A stretch of DNA of 33,100 bases from a virus: IMG/VR virus record IMGVR_UViG_3300017917_001862, positions 1-33,100 of that record, one strand, 5' to 3'. Below, one piece after another: positions 6,675 to 15,541 of the stretch (position 1 is its first letter; each line of letters opens with the position of its first letter). Made by a program: the position numbers and the translations under genes. The notes beneath the pieces were generated by a model. The model made no database searches and was not told where the DNA came from. It worked only from the letters and a program-made list of their open reading frames with translations.

Positions 6675-7867
6675 ATTAATGCTTTTGGCTCCAAAACTAA
6701 ATGTCTGTCTATATTTATCTCCGTGATATTATTTTCACGATATTTTTTAGTGTTGAACATATGAGGCATCAAACAACGCTCAATTTCAGTGTGCAATCCA
6801 CGTGCGCCAGTCTTTAATTTTAAACAGTTTTCAGCAATTTGGTCTAATGCTTCGTCAGTAAACGTCAGATTGATATTGTCCAAACTTAACAAATACTGAT
6901 ATTGAGCAATATAGTTGTTCTTTACTTCTGTTAGTACACGGATTAATTCTTCTTTAGATAAATCAGCAACACTAACTGTAGTTGTAAACCTCCCAATAAA
7001 TTCAGGAATCATACCGAATTTTACCAAATCATCAGGGGTTACGTCTGTAAGTTCACTTTCTTTGCGATTATCCTTGATTTCAGCACCAAATCCAATGCTA
7101 GTACCGTTCTTTCTATTATTGATAAGTTCTTTTAAGCCTACAAATGCCCCGCCTGAAATAAACAGTATGTTTTTAGTATTGATTTCTAGCATATCACCAC
7201 CGGGGTGTTTTCTTCCCCCGCTCTGAGGAATGCGACAAACTGTACCTTCTACTAGTTTTAACAATGCCTGCTGTACACCTTCGCCACTAACGTCACGGGT
7301 GATACTTGCAGACTCGGATTTGCGGGCAATCTTATCAATTTCATCAATGAAGACAATACCTCGTTCGGCAAGATTTTTGTCGCCGCCGGCGGCATTGACC
7401 AACATGCTAATCATTGATTCAACGTCATCACCTACGTAACCAGCTTCGGTAATGCTAGTCGCATCTGCTACAACAAATGGGACTTTAAGATATTTTGCTA
7501 CAGTCTTAGCAAGAAGTGTTTTACCACTACCAGTAGGGCCAATCAGTAATACATTTCCTTTAGAAATTTCTAGGTTCTCAGGGGGTTTATTGATTCGTTT
7601 ATAATGATTAGCTATGGCCACACTCAACACACTTTTTGCGCTATCTTGTCCAATAACATGTTGATCCAGAAATTCTTTAATAGATTCCGGATCGTATGAA
7701 ACTTCATCAGCACTATTTTGTTCTGCTTCCTCGTCACGCATTAACTTGTTACAGAGTTCAACACATTCATTACATATTGCTACATCCTCACTAACAATTA
7801 ATTTTTTTACGTCATCTTTGTGTTTGTCACAAAAGGTACAATGATTTAATTTAGATTCTGCCGTCAT
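6671..7867 (-). CDS. clpX: ClpX-like AAA+ unfoldase
   Basis: A complete ClpX (398 aa) that unfolds proteins and feeds them to ClpP. The N-terminal zinc domain has Cys10, Cys13, Cys32 and Cys35. Walker A is GPTGSGKT (110-117), the pore loop GYVG (143-146), Walker B IVFIDEID (171-178), the RKH loop at 219-221, the arginine-finger region EFIGRF near 289-294, and a sensor-2 KTGARG near the C terminus. The ClpP-docking tripeptide IGF is kept (258-260), so this is a working partner for ClpP rather than a lone unfoldase. The ATG at 7865-7867 has no strong ribosome-binding site. It is followed by bS21 with an ATGA overlap. Phage targets are unknown. Confidence 0.96.
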   Translation of the reverse strand: MTAESKLNHCTFCDKHKDDVKKLIVSEDVAICNECVELCNKLMRDEEAEQNSADEVSYDPESIKEFLDQHVIGQDSAKSVLSVAIANHYKRINKPPENLEISKGNVLLIGPTGSGKTLLAKTVAKYLKVPFVVADATSITEAGYVGDDVESMISMLVNAAGGDKNLAERGIVFIDEIDKIARKSESASITRDVSGEGVQQALLKLVEGTVCRIPQSGGRKHPGGDMLEINTKNILFISGGAFVGLKELINNRKNGTSIGFGAEIKDNRKESELTDVTPDDLVKFGMIPEFIGRFTTTVSVADLSKEELIRVLTEVKNNYIAQYQYLLSLDNINLTFTDEALDQIAENCLKLKTGARGLHTEIERCLMPHMFNTKKYRENNITEINIDRHLVLEPKALI

Positions 7868-7891
7868 AGTGATTACTTATCTTTTTATTTT

Positions 7892-8863
7892 TCACTTACA
7901 ACTTTCATGTCCAACGACATGTAGTTCAAGTCTTGTAATGGATCGTAAGGCTTCGCCCATGTTTGACAAGTGAAGTCTTATTATATTAGTTTCAGTTTGA
8001 TTGCCATAGAGTATAAGGGTATCTCCCATTGAATAAAGTCCAGGCATTCTTCCCGTAAATGATTCAGGCACGTAACATTGAGTAAAGAAAACATTGTTGT
8101 TCTGATTATAGACTGTCAATTGTATTCTAGGCACGTGATTGTCAAGACGTTGTTTAATAGTTTCTGTCGTTAAAACGTCATTAAATTTATAATGATTTTT
8201 TTTACCCAATACAAAGTCTTTGGGATCTTTCGCCATGACAATAATATTACCTGGACTAGTCTTAAATAAACCGTTGCTACCATCTTCAATCAATGATAGT
8301 GCTTCGTTAAATGATTGCAAATAATTATAGTTCCAATTTAATTTGAATCCAACTTCGATGAATGGATTACGCATAGTGTCAACACCGAAACGGTGTTGGT
8401 ACTGTGTGACAATAAAGGCTCTACGTGGATAGTCATTTAATAATGACTTTAAAAGTCTATCCCCATTTCGTTTAGATTGAATATAAGTCTCATATTGTGT
8501 GGCATGAGTTTCATTGTCAAAGATTTTAGGGTTTGTGCTAGTACCTAAAATTCTATCTGCAATTTTGCTAGAGGACACATATACATCAACAATAACTAAT
8601 GTTTTACCGTTATAATTGTTGGTGTCTATTATCACGTATTTGTCTACATACCCTGCACTATAATTTATAATGTCATTGCGTACAAGTTTGCTATTTTTTG
8701 ACTCTGCCTCTGTAACCAACACGGAGCCGACTTGTAACTCAACCGCAGTCTTAAATGCATTTTCTTTTGCCTGTTGTAGTGTGTCACCTATACCTTGAAC
8801 ACGTATAGGTTGTGCGAATACTACATTACAAACAAAAGATAGTAAGAGTATTAGGTATTTCAT
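7892..8863 (-). CDS. secreted FlgT-like protein
   Basis: Residues 1-17 are a signal peptide (MKYLILLLSFVCNVVFA, cut before QPIRV). The following region resembles the FlgT N-terminal domain: RVQGIGDTLQQAKENAFKTA, then LVRNDIINYSAGYVDKYVII, then a strand ending LVIVDVYVS. FlgT is a periplasmic flagellar-ring protein in Vibrio. The C-terminal two thirds (323 aa total) fit the general layout but are less clear. Its ATG overlaps the stop of the lipoprotein gene upstream by one base (TGATG), so the two are made together. A phage protein of this type would act in the periplasm; a direct role in motility is not shown. Confidence 0.65.
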   Translation of the reverse strand: MKYLILLLSFVCNVVFAQPIRVQGIGDTLQQAKENAFKTAVELQVGSVLVTEAESKNSKLVRNDIINYSAGYVDKYVIIDTNNYNGKTLVIVDVYVSSSKIADRILGTSTNPKIFDNETHATQYETYIQSKRNGDRLLKSLLNDYPRRAFIVTQYQHRFGVDTMRNPFIEVGFKLNWNYNYLQSFNEALSLIEDGSNGLFKTSPGNIIVMAKDPKDFVLGKKNHYKFNDVLTTETIKQRLDNHVPRIQLTVYNQNNNVFFTQCYVPESFTGRMPGLYSMGDTLILYGNQTETNIIRLHLSNMGEALRSITRLELHVVGHESCK

Positions 8864-9531
8864 CAGTTACTAAAACGTTTACGCAAATAGTTTGCGGCAC
8901 GTTCAGTATTTTCGTCCCAACGAATAACTACACGAACAGTTTGTCGGTCAACGATATCAGCTTCCTTGAGCATAGCACCTTTAAGTTTGCCTTCTGTATT
9001 AGTGCGAATGCTTTCTGATAGTGTGCGTACAACTTCGTTGGTGTTGTCACGTACAGCAAAATTAGTATCCTTAGCAGCGTCTTGGTCACTCATTTCGACT
9101 GCTTCATCAGCAACAATGCGATTTTTGATACGATCCTGAGCCTTCTCTACGTTTTTTGTAATAGTGTTTGCAAAATTGCTTGTACTAACACCTTCATTCA
9201 TAAAACGAATCAATCTAGCTTTAGCATCCATTTCAGCGGCAATGAAAGCACGTTCACGCAATGCTTCGCTATTACCAAAGCTATTTGCATAACCCGTAAC
9301 TTCAATACCCCTGACTGAGCCTTTAACACAAATGGCATCGGTTGATCCAAACATGCCTGTTCCCCAAGCACATTCCCAATCAATCTTAATACCCTGACGT
9401 TTAAAACTTGAGGTAAGTTTCTGTGCGTTAATTGCAGTAATAGGTGCTGATTCGACACTGGCCTTTTTAGATGTTGAAGAACATCCAGCCAATACCAATG
9501 CTAGTGACAATGCTAAAAGTTTGAGTTTCAT
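8863..9531 (-). CDS. LPP20/FlgP-like outer-membrane lipoprotein
   Basis: The signal peptide MKLKLLALSLALVLAGCSST ends in the lipobox LAGC, so Cys16 should be lipid-modified. The 222-residue protein then has the LPP20-type pattern: helix LRERAFIAAEMDAKARLIRF near residues 91-110, a linker, a second helix with LSESIRTNTEG, and the strand QTVRVVIRWDE near the end. This fold includes Helicobacter LPP20 and Vibrio FlgP. No C-terminal membrane segment is seen. It is first in a two-gene unit with the FlgT-like gene, driven by the promoter at 9561-9589. It may alter the host surface, for example against superinfection; that is inference. Confidence 0.7.
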   Translation of the reverse strand: MKLKLLALSLALVLAGCSSTSKKASVESAPITAINAQKLTSSFKRQGIKIDWECAWGTGMFGSTDAICVKGSVRGIEVTGYANSFGNSEALRERAFIAAEMDAKARLIRFMNEGVSTSNFANTITKNVEKAQDRIKNRIVADEAVEMSDQDAAKDTNFAVRDNTNEVVRTLSESIRTNTEGKLKGAMLKEADIVDRQTVRVVIRWDENTERAANYLRKRFSN

Positions 9532-9560
9532 GTTGACTCCGGTAGTTACAGATAACTTTA

Positions 9561-9589
9561 ATTGTACACTACCGGTGTGTTTTAGTCAA
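9561..9589 (-). promoter_or_regulatory. sigma70-type promoter for the lipoprotein/FlgT-like pair
   Basis: Minus strand TTGACT (9584-9589), 17-base spacer, TACAAT (9561-9566). One mismatch in each hexamer. It overlaps the last codons of the upstream gene. Confidence 0.7.
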
Positions 9590-11186
9590 CTTTTTTGGAT
9601 AACTTTTGAACCTTAATGTAGTCCTCTATTTGGGTTCTTTCGTTTTCGGATAGTAGTTCAGGATCATATTGACCTTTGTCTATCATTTCAATAAGGTAAT
9701 CAAGGTATTTGGTATTGTAAAGGTATGTGTTACTTGTTTCTTTGTTTACTTCTATCCAACGGTTACCATCAAATTTGAATACTTTATTTGGTAATACATC
9801 TACACGTGTGAACACATCACCCTTGTTTGCATCATCTGGAAACTTGCTACCAAAACCACTATTGACTGGTTTGCTTAGGTCAGCAGTTAATTTTAAAAAG
9901 TCAGGACGCATACTGAATAATGCATCTCTGCTCATGTGTTTACCCTCAAACGAAACATAGCCTCCCGGCAATTGCTCATATGGCAAATCTTGTTTGACTT
10001 GCATGGTGTTATCGTTCATTATTTGCTTGTCGATATTGGACACAAGTCTTTCATCATTGTAAGCATTTAAATAATCACCTGGTCTATCAATTACTTCAGC
10101 TTTTGGTTCTGGCATTTCAGCAGGAACCAATTCTTCTTCGGGTTTATAGACCATTGGCTTTGTTTCTTTGAAATGGTCAAATCCAGCCAACAAATAAGGG
10201 TGTTGTTCAAAAATTGATTTCTCAGGTTCAGATTTCTTTACTGGATCAGGTTCGGGCAATTGTTCTTCCACAATAGGTTCTTCTATTGCTTTTTCGTCAA
10301 AGTCTTTTGGGTGCTCACCGTGATCCACAAACTTTCTAGCTGATTCTTGTATTTGTTCGACTTGGTCATCAGTTAATGGACCGTCATCTGGATCATACTT
10401 AGGTTCATCAGGCTGCTCCTTGTCCCACTCTTTACTTGCATTGGCAGCTAGAACAAGAGCAATAGCTAGTGGGTCGAAAACAATAACTAGTAAAATGATA
10501 ACCCAACGTACAGCACGTTCTAACAAGTTAGCATCAGGGTTGTCACCGTAAATCATTGCGGCGATGTATTTGATAGGACCAACTTCTGCTTCTACCTTGC
10601 GTGTCTCTGCGGCGATAGGTGCTCGTTCTTCGTTTAGTTTACTGATTTCTTTTTGTGCTTCTGTTATTTCTTTTTGTAGTTTGGCACGTTCGCCTTGTTG
10701 CTGTCTACGAATTTGAACAGCACGTTCAGCACCTTGTTCACTGTCGCCACGTGCTAATCGCTGGTCAACTTGGGCATCCATTTGCTGTAATGCTTTACGT
10801 GCCAACTCAATATTTTCACGTTGCGTTTTAATCTTTTCGTCATAGATTGCTAGTTTAGCTTGTGCGTCGCCACTGACTAATCCCTGGTCGCTGTGTGCCC
10901 TTGACAAGAAACCAAAAATACCCATGCTTGTTAACAACGCAAGCAATACTACAGCAGGTACAAGATACATTTTGAGTAACCACCCACAACGTTTCCAGTA
11001 CTTACGTAACCAGACTGTTGTAGTGATTTTGCCTACTTCGAGGATACTGCCCATGACAATAATGGGAATAACCGCACCAGCAAAGATAGCAGTTAAACCA
11101 ATGATACTATAGTAGGCTGCTACTGTGCTAAGTGATAGTGCTACTAGTAAGGTGAGGTTGGAAAGGCTTACAAATTTTTTGAACAT
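9582..11186 (-). CDS. large coiled-coil membrane protein (534 aa)
   Basis: Four membrane segments can be read: about residues 10-29, 31-50, 72-94, and 229-247 (WVIILLVIVFDPLAIALVLAA). Between the third and fourth lies a long Glu/Gln/Lys/Arg-rich coiled coil (residues about 105-205). The rest is a large soluble C-terminal part, acidic and Pro-rich to about 380, then a compact region with GDVFTRVDVLPNKVFKFDGN. I do not recognise a family with certainty; membrane proteins of this plan occur in large T4-like phages. Possible roles are lysis control, superinfection exclusion or membrane remodelling, none shown by the sequence. Confidence 0.75.
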   Translation of the reverse strand: MFKKFVSLSNLTLLVALSLSTVAAYYSIIGLTAIFAGAVIPIIVMGSILEVGKITTTVWLRKYWKRCGWLLKMYLVPAVVLLALLTSMGIFGFLSRAHSDQGLVSGDAQAKLAIYDEKIKTQRENIELARKALQQMDAQVDQRLARGDSEQGAERAVQIRRQQQGERAKLQKEITEAQKEISKLNEERAPIAAETRKVEAEVGPIKYIAAMIYGDNPDANLLERAVRWVIILLVIVFDPLAIALVLAANASKEWDKEQPDEPKYDPDDGPLTDDQVEQIQESARKFVDHGEHPKDFDEKAIEEPIVEEQLPEPDPVKKSEPEKSIFEQHPYLLAGFDHFKETKPMVYKPEEELVPAEMPEPKAEVIDRPGDYLNAYNDERLVSNIDKQIMNDNTMQVKQDLPYEQLPGGYVSFEGKHMSRDALFSMRPDFLKLTADLSKPVNSGFGSKFPDDANKGDVFTRVDVLPNKVFKFDGNRWIEVNKETSNTYLYNTKYLDYLIEMIDKGQYDPELLSENERTQIEDYIKVQKLSKKVD

Positions 11187-11218
11187 TAGTTATTTATTTC
11201 ATAAAAATCCTGCAAAAA

Positions 11219-11428
11219 CTACGTAGTAGTGAATAGGTGACCATAATGCTCTTTAAACTGATTCCATTCTAGTACAAATCTAGCAGGAACACCAGGACCA
11301 GTGACTGTTTGGTATGTTACCCAGTATTGTTCTTCATCACGGCGTTTAATTTGTATGACGGTAATACTATTACCATCTTCAAATGTAAAACTTTTACCTA
11401 CGTATTTTTGTAGTTCTTCTGGTATCAT
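11219..11428 (-). CDS. hypothetical protein (69 aa)
   Basis: A short, mostly beta-type protein starting MIPEELQKYVGKSFTFEDGN with a Pro/Gly turn TGPGVPARFV in the middle. It overlaps the end of the zinc-ribbon gene by four bases (ATGA), so it is translated with it. Function unknown. Confidence 0.6.
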   Translation of the reverse strand: MIPEELQKYVGKSFTFEDGNSITVIQIKRRDEEQYWVTYQTVTGPGVPARFVLEWNQFKEHYGHLFTTT

Positions 11429-12183
11429 TTCTTCTTTTTCTTCTTTGATTTCTGTTCTTCTTCCTCAGCTTCCATCAATAGTTCAAACTCTTGTTTGAGT
11501 TCTTCCAATGCTTCTTCTAAATCTTGTGTTTCATCTTCTAGGTCTTCTCGGGCATCTGACATTATCCACCCTTCACCACAACTAGGACATACAAGCTGTC
11601 CATCCATCAGTGGGAGTTCGCTCTCTAAATGCTTCGCACCACAACTAAAACAAGGAACTTCCTCTTGTTCGTCATCAAACATAGCATCAATTTCCGCCAT
11701 GCGTTTTTTGCGTTCTTCTTCTTTGATGATACCTTCAGGTGTAAGTTCAAGGTCACTTTCACAGTATGGGCAAACTTGTTTACTCTCGTCTAGGTCATTG
11801 CCTTCTTTGTCTTGCCATACCCAATCACCATCGTAACTTTGTCCAGTCCATTTACAGTTGGTACATTTATGTGTAGGTGCAGGCGGTTCAGGTTCAGTGT
11901 GCCAGCTATTTTCATCGCCTAATTCGTAAGTAATATCGTATCCACCTTTACGGTCAGTCCAACAATCATCGTATTGAAAGTCCCATTCAATTTCCACATC
12001 ATTGTCATAGGCATCTTCCATTACTTCATCAACTGTGATTTCACCAGACTCAATATCAGCAAGTTTTTGTGCGATTTCGTCCTCGTCTAAGTCAGGATAA
12101 ATTTCTGACAATAGATCCTCGTCTAATTCAATAGCATACTGTCTATCGTGGCTATGCCATTCGTGTTTTACAATTGTAACCAT
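11425..12183 (-). CDS. acidic protein with two zinc-ribbon-like regions (252 aa)
   Basis: Strongly acidic protein with paired cysteines: CTNC and CPYC in the middle form one likely zinc site, and CFSC and CPSC form a second. The C terminus is a long acidic coiled-coil-like helix that ends abruptly in a Lys-only tail (KSKKKKKK), a block of opposite charge. The N-terminal third has no known motif apart from Asp/Glu-rich helices. Zinc ribbons of this kind commonly bind nucleic acid or RNA polymerase, so a transcription role is possible but not shown. AAGGAAAA precedes the ATG. Confidence 0.7.
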   Translation of the reverse strand: MVTIVKHEWHSHDRQYAIELDEDLLSEIYPDLDEDEIAQKLADIESGEITVDEVMEDAYDNDVEIEWDFQYDDCWTDRKGGYDITYELGDENSWHTEPEPPAPTHKCTNCKWTGQSYDGDWVWQDKEGNDLDESKQVCPYCESDLELTPEGIIKEEERKKRMAEIDAMFDDEQEEVPCFSCGAKHLESELPLMDGQLVCPSCGEGWIMSDAREDLEDETQDLEEALEELKQEFELLMEAEEEEQKSKKKKKK

Positions 12184-12195
12184 TTTATTTTCCTT

Positions 12196-12504
12196 TTATA
12201 GCCATGAGTGGCAAGACCATGTATTTAGATATCGTACACTTGCGTGTTTTGTTCCAAAGTGTTTTTTATAAAACTGCTGGTAAGTTTTTGTGTAACGCTT
12301 TGTGATAGGTGAGGGAGCATGACAAGCAAGATAGTGAAGTCTACTATGTATATTACCCAATACTTGTTTATTGAAGCCCCAACCTGCAGGATACCATTTT
12401 ACACGATTACGAAAATTATAGTTTACTCTGCCACCACCAAGTAGGCGCTCTTGCATAATAAACTTTTTAGAAAGACCTTGTGGACGATAAAGTAAATTAT
12501 TCAT
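12196..12504 (-). CDS. small basic protein (102 aa)
   Basis: I take the ATG at 12502-12504 (MNNLLYRPQGLSKK) rather than a TTG 18 bases upstream, because it overlaps the stop of the preceding gene. The protein is rich in Arg, Lys, Tyr and His, with aromatic clusters such as RNRVKWYPAGWGFNK; this suggests RNA or DNA contact but no family is recognised. Confidence 0.55.
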   Translation of the reverse strand: MNNLLYRPQGLSKKFIMQERLLGGGRVNYNFRNRVKWYPAGWGFNKQVLGNIHSRLHYLACHAPSPITKRYTKTYQQFYKKHFGTKHASVRYLNTWSCHSWL

Positions 12505-12655
12505 ACGATTTAACCTTAGCAATGACTTCCTTTGCCTCTTTCATGTCACTCGATTGTAACATACATTCAGTCATAGTGTCAACAAATTCGCCCCAATTTA
12601 GGTAATCCTGTTGCCAATTAATTGTGTAATTGATATAAAGGTCTTTTTCGTTCAT
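12497..12655 (-). CDS. small acidic protein (52 aa)
   Basis: Reads MNEKDLYINYTINWQQDYLN and ends KVKSYE. Its ATG overlaps the stop of the upstream 55-residue gene (ATGA), and its end overlaps the next ATG by eight bases. The chain of overlaps is the main support. No family recognised. Confidence 0.55.
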   Translation of the reverse strand: MNEKDLYINYTINWQQDYLNWGEFVDTMTECMLQSSDMKEAKEVIAKVKSYE

Positions 12656-12819
12656 CTGGTTAGTTCCTCTAACATCTTTCTTTTGTGTTCATCGATGTAA
12701 TTTTGGGCAACTATAATCATAAACTCAGCATGTTCTAAACTAACTGGCTTAACGACTTTAATGCCTTCTTCAAGTTCCTTGAGAAGGAGTAGCTTTTCTT
12801 GGTCGGTGTATGGAATCAT
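12652..12819 (-). CDS. small helical protein (55 aa)
   Basis: Reads MIPYTDQEKLLLLKELEEGI and ends EELTR; mostly helical. ATGA overlaps join it to the nuclease-like gene upstream and the 52-residue gene downstream, so it is part of the ligase transcript. Function unknown. Confidence 0.6.
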   Translation of the reverse strand: MIPYTDQEKLLLLKELEEGIKVVKPVSLEHAEFMIIVAQNYIDEHKRKMLEELTR

Positions 12820-13364
12820 AGACTTTCTAACTTAATGATTGGTAATCCCGCACGTTTACCTTTTGTAGCAGTATCAAAGGAACCCCATAATACTTTCACA
12901 TTGGGTTTGTTATACAACATTTCTTCTGTAAAATAGGGTGCGTAGTACGCTGTCTTTTGTGCTACCCAATCAACAGAGGTCATGTATGCGATTGCCGCAA
13001 AGAATTTTGTACAGTCATGGTTACGCACAATAAAAAGATAATCACTACTGCGTTTAGTTAAACTTCCGCCTCGAAATTTAACCCTACTATCATGTGACCC
13101 AAGAGATTGTGCTACCTTTATTTCTAGTGGTACCGGGCCTGTTTGAAAATGATAAACATTGTCAGGGTCTACATCGGCTTTCCCGGGCACTACTTTTATA
13201 CCTAGCTTTTGACTAGAATAAACTGCATTGATTTGTTCAACTAATTTACTACAGAGTTCAGACCTTACCTTTTGACCAACATCATATTTGTGTGAAGGCA
13301 AATTAGCCTGCATTTCACGCAAGATATATTCAATGTCATTGCGGTCTAGATGTTGTTCAATCAT
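12816..13364 (-). CDS. putative PD-(D/E)XK-type endonuclease
   Basis: In the middle of this 182-residue protein, VDPDNVYHFQ is followed by VPLEIKVAQS, giving a D...ExK pattern typical of the PD-(D/E)XK core. After it come KFRGGSLTKRSSDYLFIV and a strand-helix ending, similar to several type II restriction-like nucleases, where an RGG...KR...DYL stretch follows the catalytic strand. I infer a nuclease, perhaps for host DNA degradation or DNA repair. Its ATG overlaps the DNA ligase stop (ATGA), which supports a DNA role. No methylase partner is in this window. Confidence 0.5.
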   Translation of the reverse strand: MIEQHLDRNDIEYILREMQANLPSHKYDVGQKVRSELCSKLVEQINAVYSSQKLGIKVVPGKADVDPDNVYHFQTGPVPLEIKVAQSLGSHDSRVKFRGGSLTKRSSDYLFIVRNHDCTKFFAAIAYMTSVDWVAQKTAYYAPYFTEEMLYNKPNVKVLWGSFDTATKGKRAGLPIIKLESL

Positions 13365-14707
13365 TTGTCATCACGGAATCGAACAAAGCGAGGGAATCGC
13401 AAACTATAAGTACCGTCTTGGTTTTGCGTAATCACATCGCATAGGATTTCAGCAGTACGACCAACAATCAAATTACTGTCAGCCCAGTAGCTGTCACGAT
13501 CCTCGTCACTGAAACCACTACCAACATTCACTTGAATGAATTTGCCATCATCCATACCCTCGCAAACAAGAGCACCGAGACGCCCAACGTTACGGCCAGT
13601 ACCTTCTTCAAGACCAACAACAGTCAAATCAACAGTAATAGTAGGCTTCCACTTCATCCAACTAGTGTTACGCTTGCACTCATAAGGAGCACTCATGTCC
13701 TTAATCATAATGCCTTCGAACCCTGCGTTCACTTGATCCTTAGCATAGCGATCCAATTGGTCACGACCTGCGGCTGTGTCAAGGTGAACCATGATGTGTG
13801 GCAATAGTTCAACATTGGGCATGTCATCAATGACACCACGCATGCCGTTAAGAATCTCTACACGCTTTTCAAGTTGAGCGTTCCAGTAGCCTCGACGGAA
13901 GTCGGCTAGTGGCATAATGTCAAAGACATTGAATACACTATCCTCAGCTTGAACATTTTCCTTGCGGCGAGCCTGCCGCATGAGTTCTTGGAATGTATTA
14001 CCAATCACTTCACCGTCTAGCACAAAGCCTTCAGTGAATGCACCACCATATTTGTTTTTAATACTACGAACCAATTTAGTAAAGTTATCACTTATTTGTT
14101 TTTCAATGTGTGTAAAGTTCTCAAAGATTTTGCCGTTTCGGCTGTAGCAAATAGTGACAACCTCACCCATGTCATTAGGGATGACCATCATAACGACACG
14201 CACACCATCCAACTTAGGTTCAAGTCGCTTGATACCCTTCATTTCAGGTCGACCTTCACTGTTAGTCGCAAGTTGACAACCAAAGATAGGAATCTCGTAT
14301 TCAGTTTTCTTACAAATTTTGTTGATGGTCTTGTCACTGATACCAGCACGAAGGTCTCGGCGAATGACTGGAGCACAGAATGTATTCCATTCCTCGCTGT
14401 CAAAACGATATGCGATTTCCTCAATAGCATTATGTGCGGCATTACCTGTGAGTTCACGCTTGGTGAGTTTAATCAACAGGTCATTGTATTCATGCCAAGG
14501 ATTCTCTGCACCTGTGACACCAACAGTGTCAGGTACTTTACGCACACCAAAAGTAATGAAGGGATTATAACAGGCTTTGACTAGACCCAAAAAGATTTGA
14601 GCATTGGTCGATCCAAGCATACACGCCTCGAGGGCTTGTTTGACAACATCCTCTTTGTGTAGGCGACTGTCAGATTCATTTAGCTTTTTAATCCACGAGG
14701 CAGACAT
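13361..14707 (-). CDS. lig: ATP-dependent DNA ligase (T4 gp30-like)
   Basis: The 448-residue enzyme seals nicks in duplex DNA using ATP. The adenylation motif is EPKLDGVR with Lys165 as nucleophile; motif III is VLDGEV, motif IV GFEGIMIKD, and motif V is SWMKWKP. An N-terminal helical region precedes it and an OB-like domain follows, ending FPRFVRFRDDK, matching T4-type ligases in layout and length. I start at the ATG at 14705-14707 because AAGGA lies just upstream; a GTG 24 bases earlier would invade the upstream gene. Likely used at phage replication forks with the exonuclease at 26865-27866. Confidence 0.93.
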   Translation of the reverse strand: MSASWIKKLNESDSRLHKEDVVKQALEACMLGSTNAQIFLGLVKACYNPFITFGVRKVPDTVGVTGAENPWHEYNDLLIKLTKRELTGNAAHNAIEEIAYRFDSEEWNTFCAPVIRRDLRAGISDKTINKICKKTEYEIPIFGCQLATNSEGRPEMKGIKRLEPKLDGVRVVMMVIPNDMGEVVTICYSRNGKIFENFTHIEKQISDNFTKLVRSIKNKYGGAFTEGFVLDGEVIGNTFQELMRQARRKENVQAEDSVFNVFDIMPLADFRRGYWNAQLEKRVEILNGMRGVIDDMPNVELLPHIMVHLDTAAGRDQLDRYAKDQVNAGFEGIMIKDMSAPYECKRNTSWMKWKPTITVDLTVVGLEEGTGRNVGRLGALVCEGMDDGKFIQVNVGSGFSDEDRDSYWADSNLIVGRTAEILCDVITQNQDGTYSLRFPRFVRFRDDK

Positions 14708-14715
14708 GTTGTTCC

Positions 14716-15234
14716 TTATTTGAAGGGCCACGCACTATTTTTGTCGATAGGGGGCCTGGGTTTGAGTTCAATACGTTCTTCTGAAACAATATTATAATCG
14801 ATATAGGTTAATTTGTCAACCTCGAACGGTCCGTAAATTGTAACACTTTCGTTTTCAACACTCCAATCACTCACATCATAGAGCCACGCCGCATTACCTC
14901 GATTATATTCATCATCAGGATCACCGTCGCACCAACATTGTTCAATGTGTTCTCGTTCCTCTTGTGTGATTTCATCGTCAAAATCAAAGTCAATACTGAT
15001 ACCGTCATCCAACTCACAACCATCACCAACTGATGGGTTGACACAAACATAACGGTCCTCAAGATAAGGTAATTCATCTTCTGTTTCAACAAAACCTTGA
15101 CCCCATCGATATAGTTCTGTGACACTCCAATTTATGAAAGATCCGTCAGGTCGTTCTTTGTAAGCCTCGTAAGTAATCTCAATAGATTTTTTGTCTGTGG
15201 GCTTGATGCGGTATAATACTTGTTCATTCGCCAA
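14716..15234 (-). CDS. acidic hypothetical protein (172 aa)
   Basis: A very acidic protein with several aromatic residues: SFINWSVTELYRWGQGF near residues 32-48, then a Asp/Glu run (DGISIDFDFDDEITQEE). No cysteine pairs of zinc type and no membrane segment. Its start lies inside the end of the preceding gene by 11 bases. Its net charge suggests a protein-binding or DNA-mimic role, but that is only a possibility. Confidence 0.65.
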   Translation of the reverse strand: MANEQVLYRIKPTDKKSIEITYEAYKERPDGSFINWSVTELYRWGQGFVETEDELPYLEDRYVCVNPSVGDGCELDDGISIDFDFDDEITQEEREHIEQCWCDGDPDDEYNRGNAAWLYDVSDWSVENESVTIYGPFEVDKLTYIDYNIVSEERIELKPRPPIDKNSAWPFK

Positions 15235-15541
15235 TTTGTTGCTCCTCGTTTAATATGTTGAACAGTTCAAGGCCCGAGACGGTTTCCATTGTCTCGTCAA
15301 GTTTCGACAAGAGTTCCTCTAGGTTGTCTTTGGTTTTCTTTAGTGTATCAGGACGAATGCCACGCACAAAACGACTGGTGTTAACCATCTTTTTGAGGTT
15401 ACATTCTGCACCGACTCTGCTAATGGCGTCTTTGTTGCACCCTTCTTCATACGTACTACGATAGCCATTTAGGAACGCAAGTTCTTCCATAGACACTTCA
15501 CACAATACACGGGTATTATCTACTTTAGCAATTACTTTCAT
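15224..15541 (-). CDS. hypothetical protein (105 aa)
   Basis: Starts MKVIAKVDNTRVLCEVSMEE, a small beta-type start followed by a helix-rich part. Overlaps the next gene (11 bases) and its own upstream neighbour (ATGA). No family recognised. Confidence 0.65.
   Translation of the reverse strand: MKVIAKVDNTRVLCEVSMEELAFLNGYRSTYEEGCNKDAISRVGAECNLKKMVNTSRFVRGIRPDTLKKTKDNLEELLSKLDETMETVSGLELFNILNEEQQIGE

Noticed and set aside
14096-14584. A 162-codon open frame opposite the DNA ligase
   Set aside because: It lies wholly antisense to a ligase with all motifs; no ribosome-binding site or family pattern.
14708-14731. GTG start extending the ligase by eight residues
   Set aside because: It would overlap the preceding gene and lacks a ribosome-binding site; the downstream ATG has AAGGA.
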